From Ulva prolifera (lineage: Eukaryota > Chlorophyta > Ulvophyceae > Ulvales > Ulvaceae), in contig CM041198.1 in NCBI GenBank assembly GCA_023078555.1, forward strand, positions 2,282,800 to 2,346,799: DNA of 64,000 bases, read 5' to 3'. Below, piece after piece: positions 1 through 11,662 of the stretch. The position numbers and the translations under genes are program-made. The notes under the pieces were generated by a model. The model was not told where the DNA came from. It ran no database searches and saw only the letters and a program-made list of their open reading frames with translations. The stretch's first letter is position 1; every line of letters starts with the position of its first letter.

Positions 1-1900
1 AGTCACGCAAGCCGGTGTCAGCAGGGAGACGACTGTACAGCGTGTACGTATGGGCAAAGCAGACCGAACCCAACTGTCAACAAGAAGCGCACCACCTCTA
101 AATGGTGTTCCAACAGTTCACAGGCTTTCTGATCGAAGACTGATCGCCGTCAAGCTGGCGTAGTGTCGATGCGTGGTAATCGCCAAGGTATCTGGCGCCC
201 TGCTGACCGACCAATCCGCAGGCTTTGGTCCGACAGCGAACAAGCAGGAACACATAAGCCAAAATGTCATCAGCCGCTGAAGGGAACTCGCAGAGATATG
301 CAACGGTCGGCCCCACCCGGGCCCTGCAGGCACAGATTCTGAGCCCCTTCGCCATTCACGGATAACGGCAGCGATGAAGTTGACTGTACGGACGGGTGCA
401 CGTCACGACTGACACTTGCCATTGTGTATCCGAGATTGATGTAGGCCTCGGCACAGGGCAATTGTGCTATCGATACATGTGTATTGGACCATGAAATGCT
501 GTGTACATAACAGCGCTGTCAAATCGCAAGCGACGATCTGAGATATCCCAAAATATGAGCGAGAGGCAAGTTTAAAGTCCGCAGGCACTGGTCATGGCTG
601 CAGCAAGTCTTGGCGCTGTCCAGTGCTCCGTGTCGGGACGCAGGCAGCCCCATCTCACCGGTCAACAAACAGCCATGGACTCTGTGGCAATGTGAAGTGG
701 AAAATATCAACAATCAGTGTCTGGAGGCGGGCACGTTCCGCGCGTCACCTTCCGTCGCTCCACAGGCTTGGGCTCGACTACCAGCTCTAGAGGTGACCCG
801 ACCTCGAGTTGCGTGACCAGCAAGTCGCACAGATAACTTTGTAGCCCGATACATCGTCATGTGTGTTTCGCACTGAATCATCCCCTGTTATGTGATGCTT
901 CCGTCCGCTGCTGGCTCCCTAGATGTGTTGCTCAGCGTTTGGCCAGTTAGTAAGGTCAGCTGGTTGTCTTTGTACCCGATCGTGCATTACCAGCGTTGCT
1001 TGAGATACGTTATACGTGAATGCTCCGTTAGCCAGTTGTTGTCCGTGCAAATTTCCATCTGCCATGGCTGTAGCTGTGTTCGTGGGCTGCATTGTCTGAG
1101 TGCCAGCCCGGAACTGGAAGCATCCAGCGATGGGATGTTCCTCCCGAGCGCCTGGTATGAACTAGTCATGCGCTATCTCGGCCTCAGTTTTCCCTGCTGT
1201 GTGATTATCGTCTGTCAGCATTATTGCTCACCTGCTGTCCGCCATGTTGACCACAGCTGCAGACACAAGCCACCTCCTCATGTAGCAAATGAACCAACAC
1301 AGCCCCATGAGCAATGCATGAGTACTTGCGATGCTGAAAAACCTGATCCACATTGCATTGTCAGCTCCAGCGGCTGTGGACCACTGTGCATCGCCGGCAT
1401 GAACAGCCATTCTCGGCTTCCACTGGCATCCTTGTGATTACATCTTGGAGGATTATGTCTACGCAGGCAGGGGGATGCCTAGCTACAGTGTGAACCTGTG
1501 CCTCTTGTTAGCTGTGTTATACGAGTTTGGTGTTTCCGTGGACTCCCTCATACATCCGGTCTGTGCTATGTTGTGATCCTTTGCCTAATGCATCAACAGC
1601 TACATCGCATCCGACGAATCACCATTTCAATACGTCGGGATGCTCCCCTGCCATGCACATTGCCACCTACGACCTCCTTGCCTTGTTTCTTGTCTTTGAG
1701 GTCGGCGTGCTTTGTCAGGTGGCTGCATTTTGACACCGTTCGCATCCGCATTACATGCGTAGCTTGCTTGATGGCACAGACATGATCCTATCGAGGTCCA
1801 CTTGGACCTCACCATTCCTGTGTGACTCATATTGATATCTGTGTGTATTACAGGGATGAACATGCCGAGGTTGGCAGCACCGCGTAATCTCCAGGCAAGT
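1..1900. other. Intergenic stretch, no supported gene
   Basis: I see no splice-consistent or family-related coding region here. Several short open frames overlap on both strands. The longest (plus strand, 892-1437) has an unbiased, Cys/Ser/His-rich translation with no recognisable motif, so I do not call it. Composition is close to 50% GC, lower than in the gene exons. Confidence 0.6.
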
Positions 1901-1915
1901 CAAGCACACAGCAGC

Positions 1916-1968
1916 CCTGCTTGCTTCTTTCGCGGTGCTGCACGCCTCGCCGCATTCATCATTGTAGC
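1916..1968 (-). mobile_element. Short SINE-like repeat A, reverse copy
   Basis: On the minus strand this reads as a diverged copy of the element starting TACAAGGACAAAGG and ending CCGCGAAAGAAGCAAGC, seen cleanly at 11459 and 18219. The 3' half (GCAGCACCGCGAAAGAAGCAAGCAG) is almost identical to those copies, while the 5' half has drifted. Flanks share an imperfect AGCACA-type word, so a target duplication is possible but not demonstrated. Confidence 0.55.
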
Positions 1969-2159
1969 ACAGCCCCCCGGTCCAACGGACCCGTGTCCTC
2001 GCTCCCATGCATCACACCCGCGCACTGCATGCAAAACCCACAGCGCCCCCAACAAATCACATAGACTCCCCAACTGCCACACACCCACACCCGGGTGCTT
2101 TGCTGGCTGCCCCGCGCCGCAGATTCTCCGTGATCCGGCCCCCGGACACATCCCATGAG

Positions 2160-2752
2160 TGCCGTGGCTTGGGCGTGCTTTGGCCTGGGCGGCTGGCGGA
2201 TGACGGCGCTGCCGTGTTGCTCTGCCGCTCGGGGCTGATCTGATCGGACGCAGGAGTGGAGGTGGTGTGTGGGTATGGGGGTGCGTGTTTAATGGATTTC
2301 TGCCATGCGTGTGGTTGGGCACTGTGCGCGGGTGACCACTGTAACTGGGCACTCTGTTCGGGCGAGTTCGGCGTGGGTGACACTCTCCTGGCGTGCATAC
2401 ATTGGGCCGTTGGTGTGCTTGTTCGTTGCCCTGGCGGTGCTACCGGCCACTCCGGCTTTGTCCTTGTAACAGACATCCACACCCACGCCAACACACGCAC
2501 ACACATATATAAACACCCCGCCCCAAACACACCCACAATGCATCCCACACCTCAATGCCTGTCCCCACGCGGCATAGCCGTGCCCAAATCGGCGCTGCCC
2601 GAGGCCGCCCCGCCGGTCCACCCACCGCCCGCGCCCCCGCCCCGACCCCTACCCCACCCGGAGACCCACAGCACACCCTGCCTATCTGTCATACCGCCGC
2701 GCAGCCCACCCGCCCCGCACCACATTGCACCAAGGACAAGGCGGTGCCCATC

Positions 2753-2794
<42 letters not shown>

Positions 2795-3170
2795 CATTGC
2801 CATCGACAGCCGTATCATGTGCCAAGCGGAGCCGGGCGCGCAGGAGCCAGAGCCCATCGGTTGTTGGCATCAAGCGGGTGGGGATCCCGAGGGGCGGCCC
2901 ACCGCTCAGGCCGGAGGGCCTGTGAGCGGCGAGACGTCATCGGACGGGACTGTGAGTATCGTCAAACTGCCTTGCCCGCGTGCCGCGCCCCCGCCGGGGC
3001 CCCGTGCCATCAGCGGAGCAGCGGCGCAGACCTGGCGAGCACATGCACGGCGGAGCGTCGTACGTAGACAGGTCGCGCATTAATGCGTTCTCGAGGAATC
3101 GCCGCCGCCAGACCCTGCCGCCACGTCAGCAAGACTGGTGAGGAACGCAAAAGGCGGCCGGGCCGACCCG
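2160..3170. repeat. GC-rich composite repeat with poly-C tract, upstream of gene A
   Basis: This block has no credible gene although some frames stay open because stops are rare in GC-rich DNA. It contains a reverse copy of repeat A near 2400-2470 (ending CTTTGTCCTTGTAACA), a CA-rich stretch, an uninterrupted run of C at 2756-2792, and a 3' part (about 2830-3170) that matches 10440-10780 upstream of gene B and 27110-27250 upstream of gene D. Shared words include GACGGCGCTGCCGTGTTGCT near 2200 and GGCCTGTGAGCGGCGAGA near 2920. I read it as part of the tandemly duplicated segment carrying family T. Confidence 0.6.
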
Positions 3171-3330
3171 TCCATATGTGTATCCGTGCATGAACCCGTG
3201 AGGCGAAGGATGAAGTCCACTGTGAAGCTGAACACCTGTGTACGCGTGAGAGTTCCTGCTTTGTTACACAGCTAGTCAGCACCTGCTGGATGTACAGTGA
3301 TCGAGGTATCACGCGGACAAGTGTGACGAC

Positions 3331-3620
3331 GCAGGTTCTGTGCCACTTCCGACCGAGCTCTCGACGCGGCCGCACCAAGAGCTTGCGCTCCGGAAGCTTG
3401 GCCATGCGGCTGGTGAATCCGGCTGAATCCACGGTTGCTTTAAAAACAGCGAGCAGCAGCATTGCGAACGAACTGGCAGCAAGGTGGAGGGAGAACAGGG
3501 TCCAGGGGAAAAAATCCCGGATCAGTAGCATTGCATAGATCTATATCTATAGATCTAGACGTCAAGTACAGAAAGTTCGGCAGCATCACTGCAGCTGGCG
3601 ACGCGCAAGCACACGGACCC
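3331..3620 (+). promoter_or_regulatory. Conserved promoter/5'UTR block of gene A
   Basis: Two sub-blocks are shared with the same positions before genes B and D. The distal box (3341-3377) reads TGCCACTTCCGAC then AGCTCTCGACGCGGCC. The proximal one, just before the ATG, reads GACGCGCAAGCACACGGA. Sequence between them is not conserved. In B and D the distal box continues into CCACACGTGTA, which holds a CACGTG G-box; in A that half is lost. The spacing (about 200-250 bp before the start) fits promoter elements, and the proximal part is probably 5'UTR. Confidence 0.55.
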
Positions 3621-6600
3621 ATGAGGCACGTCGATGAGGTGTGAAACCTAGCTTTGTTGCAGTAAATCATGATCAGGAAGCAATGCATTTCATCAGCTGC
3701 TTGGAACTTCATCACGGACCTTGCGCATCTATGAGGACTTGAAAGGGATGTTTCACGACGCCGGATCTCCGTCCGACGAAAACAGACAAACGTGACGACC
3801 GTGCAATCGGATATCTACGATGTGTGGCCACAGCGCAAGGTCGTAGACAAACACACATCTGCGACGTCTGACTTTGTCGCTGCGGCTTCGATCGTTTGCT
3901 GTGACCAGCGGGCTGAGCTCAGCTGCCGATGGTGTGAACATTTGCTCAGCTGAGGGCGAGGGAAGACAGTCCATCGTTGAAACGTTTTCAAAGAATTCAG
4001 AACTTGAGTCCCGGTGAGCGACACGTGAGCAGCAGCGCATAAGTGCAGTACCTCGAGCTGACAAGATGGTCACTCGCAGCGCTGGCACTCAGCTAGCAGC
4101 ATCACGGAGTCGCCTTATCGCGAGCGAGCAGCAGCTTTACGCAAACCCATGTGTACTGAGAGGCTCGCAGGCTGCATGCATCGAGGCTTCAACTTAGTTG
4201 AGCTCGTGTTGCGACGACATTCCTTCGGCGCTCACCTGGGCTGCAGCTGCTGAGGACGCTCAAGATCGTCCGACCACATGTATTGCTGTAAACACATGCA
4301 TGCAATCTATTTATGTGGATTTGCACCGGCGCAGCTGTCTCATCCAGACCTGTGCTGCGCTTGTCAGCCGATGTGTGCCTGATGGAATGAGATGGCTGTT
4401 GTCCAGCTTGAGGCCTGGCCTGGCCTGGCCTGAGGCCTGGCCTGGGGCCTGGCCTGAGGCCTGGCCTGGGGCCTGGCCTGGCCTGAGGCCTGGAGACCCT
4501 AGGGTCAGAAGTTCTGAGTCTCAGAACACCAGATAACTTGTTTGAGACACTTCGTCAGAACGAGGAGCCCATCCTGCCGAACAAAGGCGCGTGTGCTGAT
4601 TAATTGCTGCACTGTGGCTGGGGCTCATGATTCGAAAGAGATTCTTTTTTGTTTTTGTCTGTGCCCGTCCACTCTAGTGTGTCTACAGGTGACATCCCTG
4701 CCCGTCCACTGTCCACTGTCCAGTGTCTCTATCACAAGAACGTCATGCCCGTGCTTATGCACAGGTACAGCGCTTGATCTGCTGGATTCTTCCTCGGTGC
4801 TGCCCACCCGGCCACCTTATAATTAATCATGATCCTTAACTTAAAGGCTTGTAACACATATGTGCAGCCATAGCGCAGCCGCCTCACACGAACTCCCCCT
4901 TCTCCGGCACGCTCAGATGCTTATGCCTCATCATGCGTACCTGCACGCAGGACCAGGATCAGTCAGCTGATCTCGAGCAGCGGCGGGGAATGTCCGACAC
5001 AGACCCGGGGATACTGCAGCAATTCCGGCAGCTGCGCACTCGTAGCCAGGACCTTAACGAAGATGGAGACAGCGCGTCAGACAACGACTCCCCTCCTGGC
5101 GGCGACGACAACAGCGCGGCCATGGGCGCCGGTGCCGACCTCTCCGCCCGTGAACAACCTCCCTCCTCCGACTCGGAGGCGGAGGCGGAGGCCCCGCCGA
5201 GCGGCCTGGCCACACAGCGCTTCTGCCGCAAACACGGCATCGACCCGGCGTCGTTGCCAGACCCCCCTCCTGTCGCCGATTTGGGCGTGTCATTCGAGAC
5301 GCTGCTTGCTGGCACGGCAACCCCGGTCTGCGCCTACGAGCTGCAAGTTGTCAGAAACGCCACAATCATGAACGCGGATGATGGAGAGAAATTCATAGCG
5401 CTTGCTCTGCGAAACCTCGCGCTCTGCGGCCGCCTGACTCGCGCCGGCGAGCCCGAGCAGTGGGGCGACGACCGCGCCATCCAACTCGACATCCAGGACG
5501 CCCAGGGACAGGCGGTCAGCTTCCTCGTTCTCGATCCGGCGTTTGAGGCGCTGACGCCGGCGGCGTTCGTGGCGGAGGCGGTGGCGCGGTTCCCCGCCGG
5601 CACGGCCGTCGCGATTATCGACTTCACGCTGATCATTGAGCCGTTAGACCATGACCACTACTGCGTTGTTCGGCGCGGCACAGCCGGAGTGGAGGGTGCT
5701 CCACCGCCTGGCGTCGTGCACCGCCTCGGCACCGCGAGCCTGCCATCGCTCAAGCTCTCCCAGGTGCGCTGCGTGCTGTGCGCTGCGCTGTGTGCTGGGT
5801 GGTGTGCGGCGTGTGGTGCATGTACATGCATGCAGTCCGTCCTGAAGCATCGCTTGCCTGTTCTGTAGCTGGTTCCGGGCGGTGACTCTGTGAAGGGATG
5901 TCACGCACACAATCTTAATCGGCGTGTCAGACGCGTCGTGCGGTTGTGATAGGCGTGGGTCGTGTTCCGACCCGCCGCCACCAGCTCTCTACGGTCGTCG
6001 GCCGACCGTAGAGATCCCGCACTCCAGTGCTGCGCTCGAGCTCGCAGCTGGCGCCATGGCCGTCGCTGGAATTGCTACCAAGGTCAGCTGAGGCAGCTCA
6101 CTGGTGGCACGTGAGTCACAGTGACCCATGTTGCACGCGGGTGAGGCCTGCTGGCATTCATGCCCCAGCAGTTTTACAGAAGAGTGAACGGGAACACTCT
6201 TGTCTAGTACTAGTAGACCAAAACAACAAAAGCATCTCGGCCGAATCAACAGCCATACCCACACACACTGCCACACTATGGCGTCACAATACGGCGCCAC
6301 CCTGGAGAAAACAAACACTGAAACCGAATCTCATCCGAATCAACTGCAACATGCACTCACACACACACACACCCTGGCAGCGCCCACGCCTCAGTCTGGC
6401 TTGCCCTCCAGGCCCGCATCATCCCGCAACCCTTGTAGTCACCTCAGCCGTGCAACGCCCACATCGCCACCTCTTCCAGGGCTGTTGCAGTTTCCCTCAT
6501 CGTGCTGCACCTCAGCGCTGCTTCGAGCCCCATCATGCTTGATCTGTATGCATGCATGCAGGTGGACCGCGTTTCAGGTATTCTCCTCAACGCCGGCCAG

Positions 6601-8767
6601 CGCGCCATCATGGTTAACCACACCGTGGTCAGCATGAAAGATGCAGCAGAGGAGGTCGACTTGATGCTGCGGCCGCTGCTGGTCAGCCTCGCGGTCGCGC
6701 ACCTGCGCCTCGGGGCCGACGGGGTCGCCCTCGCCTACGCCACCGCCGCCTCGCAGGTCGTGTTCCAGATGACGCCCCCTGCCGCCGCCTGTGCCTCAGC
6801 GGAGGTGCTGAACAAGTTCGGCCTGAAGACCGGGGCCTGGTCTGCGTTGCACCTGGTGCGATGCCGATGCATGATGTGCATGCACACGCACCTCAGCCTG
6901 CAAACGTGTACTCAAGCAGGTTGAGGCGGGTAAGGCAGCCCCGTGCATGTGTGCATACTATGTATAGTATACACAATATATGTACCGCCGCAGAGCCAGC
7001 TTGTACATGCACGCAGACATGCATGCATGCATGCACAGGTGCACCCCTGCAGATCCGAGCCGCAATCTCTGAATGGCTATGCAGGGCGACTTTCCCCAGG
7101 GACACGAGCTGGCGTCCCTGAAACTTGAAGCCCTTTTCGGCCTCCTGGTGTGTCACTGACCATCAACAAAGATATGACGTGGTGAGCCTTGAACGGCTTT
7201 TGAAACATTTGTCACAAGGCCTCAAACTTCCTGTACAGCCGTATCTGAGGTGCTTTGAATCAGCCTCGGTGGCCTCCATGGCGGCTCCTCCCTGGTCTGA
7301 AAAGAAGGATGCAATTTGCTGCATGCCTGTCGAGTGCCCCCTAGTCAGCGCCCCCGTAGTCACTGGGACGCGCCGAGGTGTTGTAGTCTCCGGGCGAAGG
7401 GGTAGTGATGGGAAGTGATGGGAAGTGTAGGGAGAGCCTTTGTGCCACCATTGGGAACAACCTCTTTGAAATGCGAACGCGTGCGGGGCCTGTGTTGTGC
7501 ACGGGCTCTGAGTACGTGCTGTCGAAGGGTTCCGTGCTCCATCTCGGTCAAACAACATGTGTGTTTTGTGTTAGATCAAACAAAACGCGTCTGTGTGCGA
7601 AGTGATTGCCTGGCGCAGGTGAGCGCGGTGAACTCTTGCACTCGACGTCTTCACCGACTCTGCGCCTGTGCAGGAAATCGCTGGGGTTGATGCGGTCCAG
7701 TACAAAACCGACACGGCTGCCTCGTTGGCTAAAATCGCCGACGCTCACAAGTCCGGCACGGCTCAGATCGCAGAGGGCCTCGCCAGGACAGAGAAAGAGT
7801 GGCTGGAGCACGCCCTTGGGGACGTCTCGGCCGTGCAAGCTGCAGCTGAGAGAGCAGCTGCTGACCACGGGCCGAACGCCGGGCAGCACCTGAAGCTGGA
7901 GGCGGATCGGCTCTTTGCTGCTGGCAGCTCGAAGGAGGAGCCGGTGAAGAACCGGCAGAACGTCGAGGACGCGATTCTGAAGTGGCGGGCGGCTCTGCGG
8001 CTGATCATGGACCCAGAGGGGCAAGAGGGGAAGACTGGCGGCTATGCTTGGACTATTCTCAAGCGCCGCTACCTGCACTGGGAGGAGGTGCGCCTGTGGC
8101 TCATGTTGCAACTGCAATAAAGGAGATGTGTGCATTGCCTGTTAGCAACATACACTGTTGGCACGCTTTGCTGCGTTGCCGCTAGGCTTGCAGTGCATGA
8201 TCTCATGAGCTAGAATACTCTCATGAGCTAGAAGCTTTCATTCCGCGATGAGCTCATTGAGTCCTCGCGGCGCAGATGCCGTTCGCGGCAATTTCATGGC
8301 ACGATCATATGCATGTCAGACACCGCTGCCTATATATAGGGTAGCTACTATAGAGTAGCTACTTTGCTGAGATCTCTGGAACTGTCTGGAAAGCAGAAAG
8401 CAGAGGGCCGTCACACCGTTTGAACGCGCCTCGGCACAGCAGCCCCATCTGTGATTGGACCACCTCAGCTGCTTTTTCATGGCACCCTGTCGCATTGATC
8501 TGGGGCCAGCGGATGCGGTCGAGAATACCTTGAGCCTCTGCAGTCCACGGCACAGGCCAGTGCGTGCATCGGCGCGAAGACTGACAAGGGGTGCTGCTGC
8601 AGTGCTCGCGCAATGTCGATCCCAGGGCGATACGCTACATGGACGTTGCAGCGCTCGCGGTCTTGCATATGCGCAGACGCGACATCGGGGTGAGCGCTCT
8701 GCGCATGCGCAGTATTGTGCACACCTCGCGCGCCGGCCTCCAGGATGGCGACGGCGTCACGGGCTAG
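3621..8767 (+). CDS. Family T gene A: beta-domain plus TPR-like protein (6 exons)
   Basis: Exons: 3621-3638, 4951-5763, 6562-6855, 7085-7147, 7674-8087, 8603-8767. All introns are GT-AG and phase 0; the product is 588 residues. The 18-bp first exon encodes MRHVDE. Exon 2 has an acidic, low-complexity N-terminus, then FCRKHGIDPASLPDP, then a probable beta-barrel-like domain ending GVVHRLG...KLSQ. Exon 3 carries paired helices (LRPLLVSLAVAHLRLGADGV) typical of TPRs, exon 4 a GDFPQGHEL segment, and exon 5 a TPR-like LKLEADRLFAAGSS...ILKWRAAL. Exon 6 keeps DPRAIRYMDVAAL but its tail diverges from copies B-D and lacks the KGRCxxGDWE block, so the last helix pair is altered. No catalytic motif is seen; a scaffold or protein-binding role is inferred from the TPR-like helices. 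An in-frame ATG at 4933 is an alternative start if the small first exon is not used. Confidence 0.75.
4410..4493 (+). repeat. Minisatellite in intron 1 of gene A
   Basis: About 3.5 imperfect copies of a 24-bp unit built from GAGGCCTGGCCT and GGGGCCTGGCCT. It lies in the first intron (3639-4950). The Trp/Pro/Ala-rich open frame across it is a by-product of the repeat. Confidence 0.85.
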
Positions 8768-9500
8768 ACTTATCCTGTCTCGAGCGTCCTGACCGAAGCT
8801 GCGCAGGCGTCATGGGCGAAACGTATACGCCAGCCTAATCATGCTCGACATCTCCATGCGAACGGTACCTGTGTGCATTAGACTCTGTGCGACAGCACAT
8901 GAACATGTATGTGTGGTACGGACTGTCACGTCTGGCCGCATGATTCTCTGTGATGAGAGATTTATGTGTAGCATAAACATCTTTGGCATATCATTGTGAG
9001 ACTTCGAGTCACCACACGGGGCGCTATCTGGAGATAGTATACGTAGTGGTGTGTCGTAGTGGGTTACTATATTAGTAGCCTGGGTGCCTTTGCCATGGAG
9101 AGCAGCTGGATGACTACATGGTGGTTGCCGGAAAAGCGTGTGAGCTGTGACTTGAGCATGCGATCTGTAATCAGCTCTGAATCTTGAGGTTCATGGCATG
9201 TGATGTGATGTACTGGCATCGTCGTCCGTAGTGCGTTGAGCACTCCCAACTGCATGGAGTCATGCTGCGGTGTTTTGAACGTGCAGTCTCCACATGGCCA
9301 TGATGTCAGTATGATCATGTCGCCACAGGCAGGTATTGCCGTTGGTGTCAATGTCGCAATGGATATGTGTATGCAACACTGCGGGGTGGTGAGGGGAGCA
9401 GGTGAGCAGGGGAAAGGGCCATGCCGATACCACGCACAAGCTTAATCACATAACCCGGACACAGGCCGGAGGTGCGCAGCATGCTGGGCCTTAGGGGTGC
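8768..9500. other. Spacer between family T gene A and the next repeat block
   Basis: No coding region is supported. The stretch has mixed composition with scattered TG-rich words and short open frames on both strands without motifs. It contains whatever terminator gene A uses; I see no obvious poly(A) signal. Confidence 0.5.
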
Positions 9501-9509
9501 TCCATCCCG

Positions 9510-10790
9510 AGCGATTCGGGGGATGACGGTGCTACCGTGTTACTCGAACGCTCAGCGCTGATCTGTTCGGGTATGGGATTGCAGCGGGGGGTGGCTGCGG
9601 CTGGGGGATTACGTTGGGGTCAGGAAGCGTAGGGGGGGCTTGTGCATTGAGCCGGCGCCGGTCGGACTGCCAGCTTGGGCTGAGCGGGGACGAGTGTGTG
9701 GCCAGCCACGTGGCTGTGGTGGGGGGGCGGGGGGGGGGGGGGGGGGGGGGGGGTCGGGCCGGCGTTGGTGGCGGGTGCGACACTGAGAGCACACCCCGAG
9801 GCAGAGACAGCAGCTGCGCACGTGACAGAAGGAGAAGCCTGGTCGCCATGGGAGGGAGCGGGCGCGGCCGAGGCAGGGGAGGCTTGTGTGTGTTTGTGGG
9901 TGTGTGTGGTTTGTGTGGCTGTGTGGCTGTGGCCGGCGCGGGTGCTGACGTTGCGTGTGTGTGTTGGTGTGTGCTGCGTGTGGCTTGTTGCGTGGTGTGC
10001 GGTTCCCCTGGTTGTTGCTCGCGGTGCTACCTGCCTTGCTTACTTTGTCCTTGTAACACAAACCTTTCACGCGTGCAGCAAATGACACAGACCCGCACCC
10101 CGCCAAGCACACACCCACACACCCACACACACACAAGCACAGACCCCACGGCCCACAAGCACACAACAACGCATCCCCCAACACCGCAACGCCCGCCGCC
10201 GCACAACAGGGCCGCCCCCAACACACTGCTGCCTGAGGTCGCCCATTCTGGCTGCTCGATTGCCGGGGGACGCCCCAGCCCCTAACCCCGCCCCGCCCCC
10301 CGAGCCACGCCAGCCCGGCACACCGCCACGCAGCCCCGCCAGCCCACGCCGCACCGTACCCAGGACGATGCAGCGCCCAAGCCGTCTCAGCAGTCTCTGC
10401 ACACGCCAGCGAAGGCATCCCGCACACCCAGCGGACCCGGCCTAGCTGGAGTCAGAGGCCATCGGTTGGTGTGGTCAAGCGGACGGGGCTCCCGAGGGCC
10501 ACCACACCGCTCAAGCAGGATGGTCTGTAAGCGGCGAGGGGTCATCAGACGGGACTGTGAGTCCCACCGAAACTGCCTTGCCCGCTTGACGTGCCATCAG
10601 CGGAGCTGCAGCGCGCACCTGGTGCGCCACTGCACGACAGAGCGTCGTGGAGAGATCGCGCATTGCGTTCTCCAGGAATCGCCGCCGAGAGGCCGCGCCA
10701 GACCCTGCAGCCATGATGTAGCCACATCAGCAAGCCTGTTGAGGAATGCAAAGGCGGCCAGGGCAGCCCGTCCGTACGTCTCATGCGACA
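9510..10790. repeat. GC-rich composite repeat with poly-G tract, upstream of gene B
   Basis: Same class as 2160-3170. It starts with a block GATGACGGTGCTACCGTGTT (near 9520), carries a G run (9721-9753, one C interruption), a TG-rich arm, a reverse repeat-A end (CTTACTTTGTCCTTGTAACA near 10045-10065), a CA-rich arm, and then 10440-10780. That last part aligns with 2830-3170, sharing GACTGTGAGT, AACTGCCTTGCCCGC, CATCAGCGGAGC, GAATCGCCGCC and AGACCCTGC in the same order. Long open frames over the block are compositional. Confidence 0.65.
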
Positions 10791-11444
10791 GCGGGACCAG
10801 CGTGAACGCGCCCGCGCCGGCCCGGTGTGCTGTTCGCGTTTGTGCGGGTCGGCGGCCTCTGCCGAGGCACCGTCGTGGAGCGCCGCGGCGCTGACGTTAG
10901 AGGAAGCCAGCGGGTGGGTGACGCACACGTCTCCGATGACCGGCGCGCCCGGGAAGAACGTCAGGATGTCACCCCGCTGTGCGGGTCTGCGGGACCGGGG
11001 CACAGCCGGCGACGGGGCAGCTGGTGCCTGGACCGAATTCTGTGGCGCTCGCGGCACCGCCTGCGCAGTGTGGGAAGCGGCCGCACCAGCGGGGGCGTCA
11101 GCGCCGGTCGCCGTTGTGGCACCAATGAGTATGTGTACCTGCTATGTTGCGAAACATGCAAGCTGTATATACACTCGTACAGCATGGATGCTGTTGTTAC
11201 AAATCAAAAATTCCTTGCGCGGTCTTGTTTTTGAACAGCTAGCATCCGTGATGAGCACAGCTTAATGTTAAGCTTAAGCCCAATTGCTCTGGCAGGATCG
11301 CCCGGGTACCCGATTTTGGAACGGTTCCACGCAACATAGTGTCTATCTGCTACTATGAGCCTTCCTGAGTCCACATGCCGCTTTTGTGCCGATTTTGCTA
11401 TTTTGATTCTGCTTGCGCACCCAGCATGCGCACCCATGGGTGAG

Positions 11445-11523
11445 CATGCTGCACGTGTTACAAGGACAAAGGCAGCAAGGCGGGCAATACCGCGAAAGAA
11501 GCAAGCAGACATGCTGCACGTGT
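11445..11523 (+). mobile_element. Short SINE-like repeat A with 14-bp target duplication
   Basis: A 51-bp element (11459-11509) begins TACAAGGACAAAGGCAGC and ends GCGAAAGAAGCAAGCAGA. It is flanked by perfect 14-bp direct repeats CATGCTGCACGTGT at 11445-11458 and 11510-11523. The duplications show it was inserted as a unit. There is no open reading frame, no poly(A) tail and no clear RNA polymerase III box. Its class is uncertain; duplication length is typical of LINE-type insertion. Confidence 0.8.
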
Positions 11524-11662
11524 GCCCTGTGGTTGTGTCCGACGTGAGGAGGTGAAGCGTTCACGCTGTGAAGTAGGAGAACCACAGTATTGCAACAATT
11601 CATACGTGCCAGCTTCGAAAGAAGCCGCATGTTTGACGGTTGAGAAACCTCAAACGCGGGTC

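Noticed and set aside
892-1437. 181-codon plus-strand open frame
   Set aside because: No motif, no splice context and no relation to the families here; composition is not gene-like and antisense frames are equally open.
2256-3083. Long Pro/Arg-rich open frames in the GC-rich composite repeats (also at 9609-10427, 26411-27340 and 52420-53510)
   Set aside because: They occur on both strands and several frames at once, run through homopolymer tracts, and are not conserved as protein between repeat copies.
4198-4536. Open frame with a Trp/Pro/Ala repeat
   Set aside because: It is produced by the minisatellite in intron 1 of gene A.
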